The notes beneath the pieces were generated by a model, which saw nothing but the letters and a program-made list of their open reading frames with translations, was not told the DNA's origin and ran no database searches. Shown here in pieces: positions 62,200 through 64,000 of a stretch of 64,000 nt of DNA. Numbering within the stretch: position 1 is the stretch's first letter; each line of letters opens with the position of its first letter. A program made the translations under genes and the position numbers. This stretch comes from Gaiellasilicea sp963761905 (GTDB lineage Bacteria > Actinomycetota > Thermoleophilia > Gaiellales > Gaiellaceae). The stretch is from the NCBI GenBank assembly GCA_963761905.1, contig CAVXIQ010000008.1, forward strand, positions 62,001 to 126,000, given 5' to 3'.

Positions 62200-62381
62200 G
62201 AAGCGTGATTCGCGGGACGAAGGTGCGTCCGCAGCCACTCGAGCCTGAAGCGACGGTGCTGGCGCCGGCTCTCGACCACGTCCTGCCGGGCGGCCGGGTT
62301 CACCCACTCCCAGTCCTGCTTGAGCTCCGCATGACGCTCGTTGGCGAGCTGGCGGCTGATGTCGGTATCGCGGTAGAGCAT
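62196..62381 (-). CDS. Small basic protein, unknown
   Basis: A 61-residue protein rich in Arg, His and Trp (RRQHRRFRLEWLRTHLRP). ATG 62381 has a strong AGGAG seven bases upstream, which supports expression. It is followed by the coupled small HTH gene. I do not recognise the family; a nucleic-acid-binding role is only a guess from charge. Confidence 0.55.
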   Translation of the reverse strand: MLYRDTDISRQLANERHAELKQDWEWVNPAARQDVVESRRQHRRFRLEWLRTHLRPANHAS

Positions 62382-62419
62382 GTCGTTCTCCTTTCGCTGA
62401 TTGAGTGACTTGGCGGCGA

Positions 62420-62452
62420 GCCCGACGGGCGTTCGCGCCCCGCCCGTCGGGC
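62420..62452 (-). terminator. Perfect 12-bp hairpin between small genes
   Basis: GCCCGACGGGCG, 9-base loop, CGCCCGTCGGGC. It begins 5 bases after the stop (62458) of the small exported protein and precedes the next reverse-strand gene. Strong stem without a T-run. Confidence 0.6.
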
Positions 62453-62457
62453 GACGT

Positions 62458-62721
62458 TCACGGCCAGCTCAGTTGTCGATGAACCGGCCGGCCCCAGCGA
62501 CCCTCGCGTAGGAGCCGTAACGAGAGTCGGACCCGATCACGAGCGGCGCGGAACGCGGCCGTCGGGCGAGCGATGACCCCACTGGGGCTGTAGCCGCGCT
62601 CGATCAGGTCGCTTCCGTCCGGCACGTGCTTCGCAGCCGCGCTCGGGAGGAGCGTCGCCGCGAGCACGATCGCTCCGGCGGTGATGGCGATTCGATTCGA
62701 GATCTGGTGCGGGTCGAGCAT
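62458..62721 (-). CDS. Small exported or membrane protein, unknown
   Basis: An 87-residue protein with an N-terminal hydrophobic segment (IAITAGAIVLAATLLPSAAA, residues 11-30) ending in a signal-peptidase-like AAA. A mature basic region follows, with SDLIERGYSPSGVIARPTAAFRAARDRVRL. ATG 62721 has GGAGGG six bases upstream. It is divergent from the BTAD regulator. Not recognised. Confidence 0.6.
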   Translation of the reverse strand: MLDPHQISNRIAITAGAIVLAATLLPSAAAKHVPDGSDLIERGYSPSGVIARPTAAFRAARDRVRLSLRLLREGRWGRPVHRQLSWP

Positions 62722-62848
62722 GCGATCCCTCCTTCGGTTGGTGGTGTCGCAGCCAGGATCCGTGCCGCCTGTTGAGCTCTTGTGGAACGCCGGTGGAGAA
62801 GCGATTGAGGCGGTGCTACCGTCGTCGCTCCCTCCTGGAAGGCAGCGA

Positions 62849-64000
62849 ATGGAGTTCCGGATCCTCGGCCCGCTCGAGGTTCTCGACGGGGAGCAGCCGG
62901 TGCCGCTCAAGGGCGCCAAGCCGCGCGCGCTCCTCGCAGTCCTGCTGCTCCACGCGAACGAGGTCGTCTCGAACGCGCGCCTCGTGGACGAGCTCTGGGG
63001 CGAGCGGCCGCCGGCCACGGCCGAGCGGCTCGTCCAGGGCTACGTCCACGCGCTCCGAAAAGAGCTCGGCGCCGACGCGCTCGTGACGCAGGCGCCTGGT
63101 TATCGCCTGCGCGTCGAGCCGGGCGCGCTCGATCTGCTCGAGTTCCAGCGTCTCGTCGCCGAGGCGCGAGCCGCGACGCCCGGGGAGGCGGCTGAGCTAC
63201 GAGGGCAAGCGCTGTCGCTCTGGCACGGCCCGCCACTCGCGGACATCGGCTTCGAAGGACCGGCTCGCCACGAGAGCGCCCGCCTCAGCGAGCTGCGGCT
63301 CGAAACCCAGATCGAGCGGATCGAGGCGGAGCTCGACTTAGGCCGCCACGCCGCCTTGATCGGCGAGCTGGAGTCGCTCGTCGCGGCGCACCCCTACCAG
63401 GAGCGGCTCCACGCCCAGCTCATCCTCGCGCTCTATCGCTCCGGTCGACAGGCGGAGGCGCTCGAGGCCTACCAGTCTGTGCGCCGGGTGTTGAGTGAGG
63501 AGCTCGGTCTCCAGCCGGGTCAGGCGCTCCGGGAGCTCGAGGCCGCGATCCTCCGCCAAGACGAGACGCTCATGCTCGACGGCCGCCCGCGCGGCCGTCG
63601 CCCGCGCCGACCCCGGTCGTGTCCGCGCCGACGCCGTCGGAGCGGCATCCGAGGACGAGCTTCGCCCGGTCACCGTGCTCTTCGCGGACATCGTCGGCTC
63701 GACGAAGCTCGGCGAGCGGCTCGCGCCGGATGAGGTGAAGGCGCTCGTCGGCGAGTGCGTGACCCAGATGAGCCAGGCCGTCGAGGAGTACGGCGGCACA
63801 CGTCCAGGCGGTACGCAGGCGACGGGATCTGCGCGTACTTCGGCGTCCCGCACGTCCGCGAGGACGATCCGGAACGGGCTGCGCGCACGGCTCTGCGGAT
63901 CCAGGAGGTGGTCGGCGAGTACGCCCGCGACATCGCCGAGGCCTGGGGAATCCCGGACTTCGCCGTCCGAGTCGGGATCAACACGGGCCGGGCCGGGGTT
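62849..64000 (+). CDS. BTAD/SARP-type regulator fused to a nucleotide cyclase domain (partial)
   Basis: Starts at ATG 62849 after GGAAGG. An OmpR-like winged helix (EFRILGPLEVLDGEQPVPLKG, LLLHANEVVSNARLVDELWG, QGYVHALRKELG) is followed by a bacterial transcriptional activation (BTAD) repeat domain (PYQERLHAQLILALYRSGRQAEALEAYQSVRRVL). After an Ala/Arg linker the sequence continues in another frame as a class III adenylate/guanylate cyclase domain (RPVTVLFADIVGSTKLGERL, then YAGDGICAYFGVPHVREDDPERA, VRVGINTGRAG). Frame breaks lie near 63595, 63802 and 63813. It runs off the right edge; ATPase/TPR domains often follow in this family. Confidence 0.8.

Overview
The window looks like chromosomal DNA of a high-GC actinobacterium. 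Dense operons with 1-4 base start/stop overlaps, many GTG and TTG starts, a fused FbiC for coenzyme F420, a PPi-type phosphofructokinase and the comEA-comEC-holA / rpsT / murJ / lepA / hemW / hrcA-dnaJ order all fit Actinomycetota. The TolB/Ig-like/RTX secreted protein hints at class Thermoleophilia (Gaiella/Solirubrobacter relatives); that placement is inference. I see no rRNA, IS element, prophage or CRISPR array, and one tRNA.

Layout. 1-5.7 kb: edge-truncated fatty-acid desaturase, divergent from a branched-chain amino-acid (Liv) ABC transporter (livG-livF-livH-livM-binding protein). 5.7-10.9 kb: fbiC, a secreted propeller/Ig/RTX protein, an MBL-like protein. 11.2-15 kb: lysA divergent from leuS, with a possible leucine-codon leader and terminator between them. 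15-27.7 kb: housekeeping block comEA-comEC-holA, rpsT, murJ-lepA-hemW, hrcA, dnaJ-prmA-HIT-yqeY. 27.7-30.9 kb: one large reverse-strand gene, an HSP100/Clp-type AAA+ protein whose C-terminus resembles release factor 2 without its GGQ catalytic domain; this is the most unusual gene here. 30.9-34.2 kb: phoH-ybeY-dgkA/PAP2-cdd-era, coupled by 4-base overlaps up to cdd. 34.2-36 kb: an orphan contractile-tail-tube-like gene, a beta-rich protein and a zinc metallopeptidase. 36-39.4 kb: deoC, aldehyde dehydrogenase, a 28-residue membrane peptide, a catalytic-domain-less aldehyde dehydrogenase. 39.4-46.8 kb: TrpC-like protein, membrane glycosyltransferase, membrane-fused spermidine synthase, response regulator, pfkA, a repeat-built membrane protein, small secreted protein, tRNA-Leu, cNMP-binding protein. 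47-52.4 kb: a second complete Liv transporter whose binding protein is a lipoprotein. 52.4-62 kb: LarA-like protein, polA, rpsA, coaE, a lytic transglycosylase, M29 aminopeptidase, MFS transporter, GNAT. 62-64 kb: three small genes and the start of a BTAD-cyclase regulator that runs off the right edge.

Two window-wide patterns matter to a reader. First, about fifteen genes carry a TANNCT-like -10 hexamer 6-10 bases before the start codon, which predicts widespread leaderless transcription. Second, about fifteen single-base frame breaks interrupt otherwise well-preserved genes (polA, comEC, holA, livH, livG and others). They are best read as assembly indels rather than pseudogenes, and I give each such gene as one feature with the break noted.
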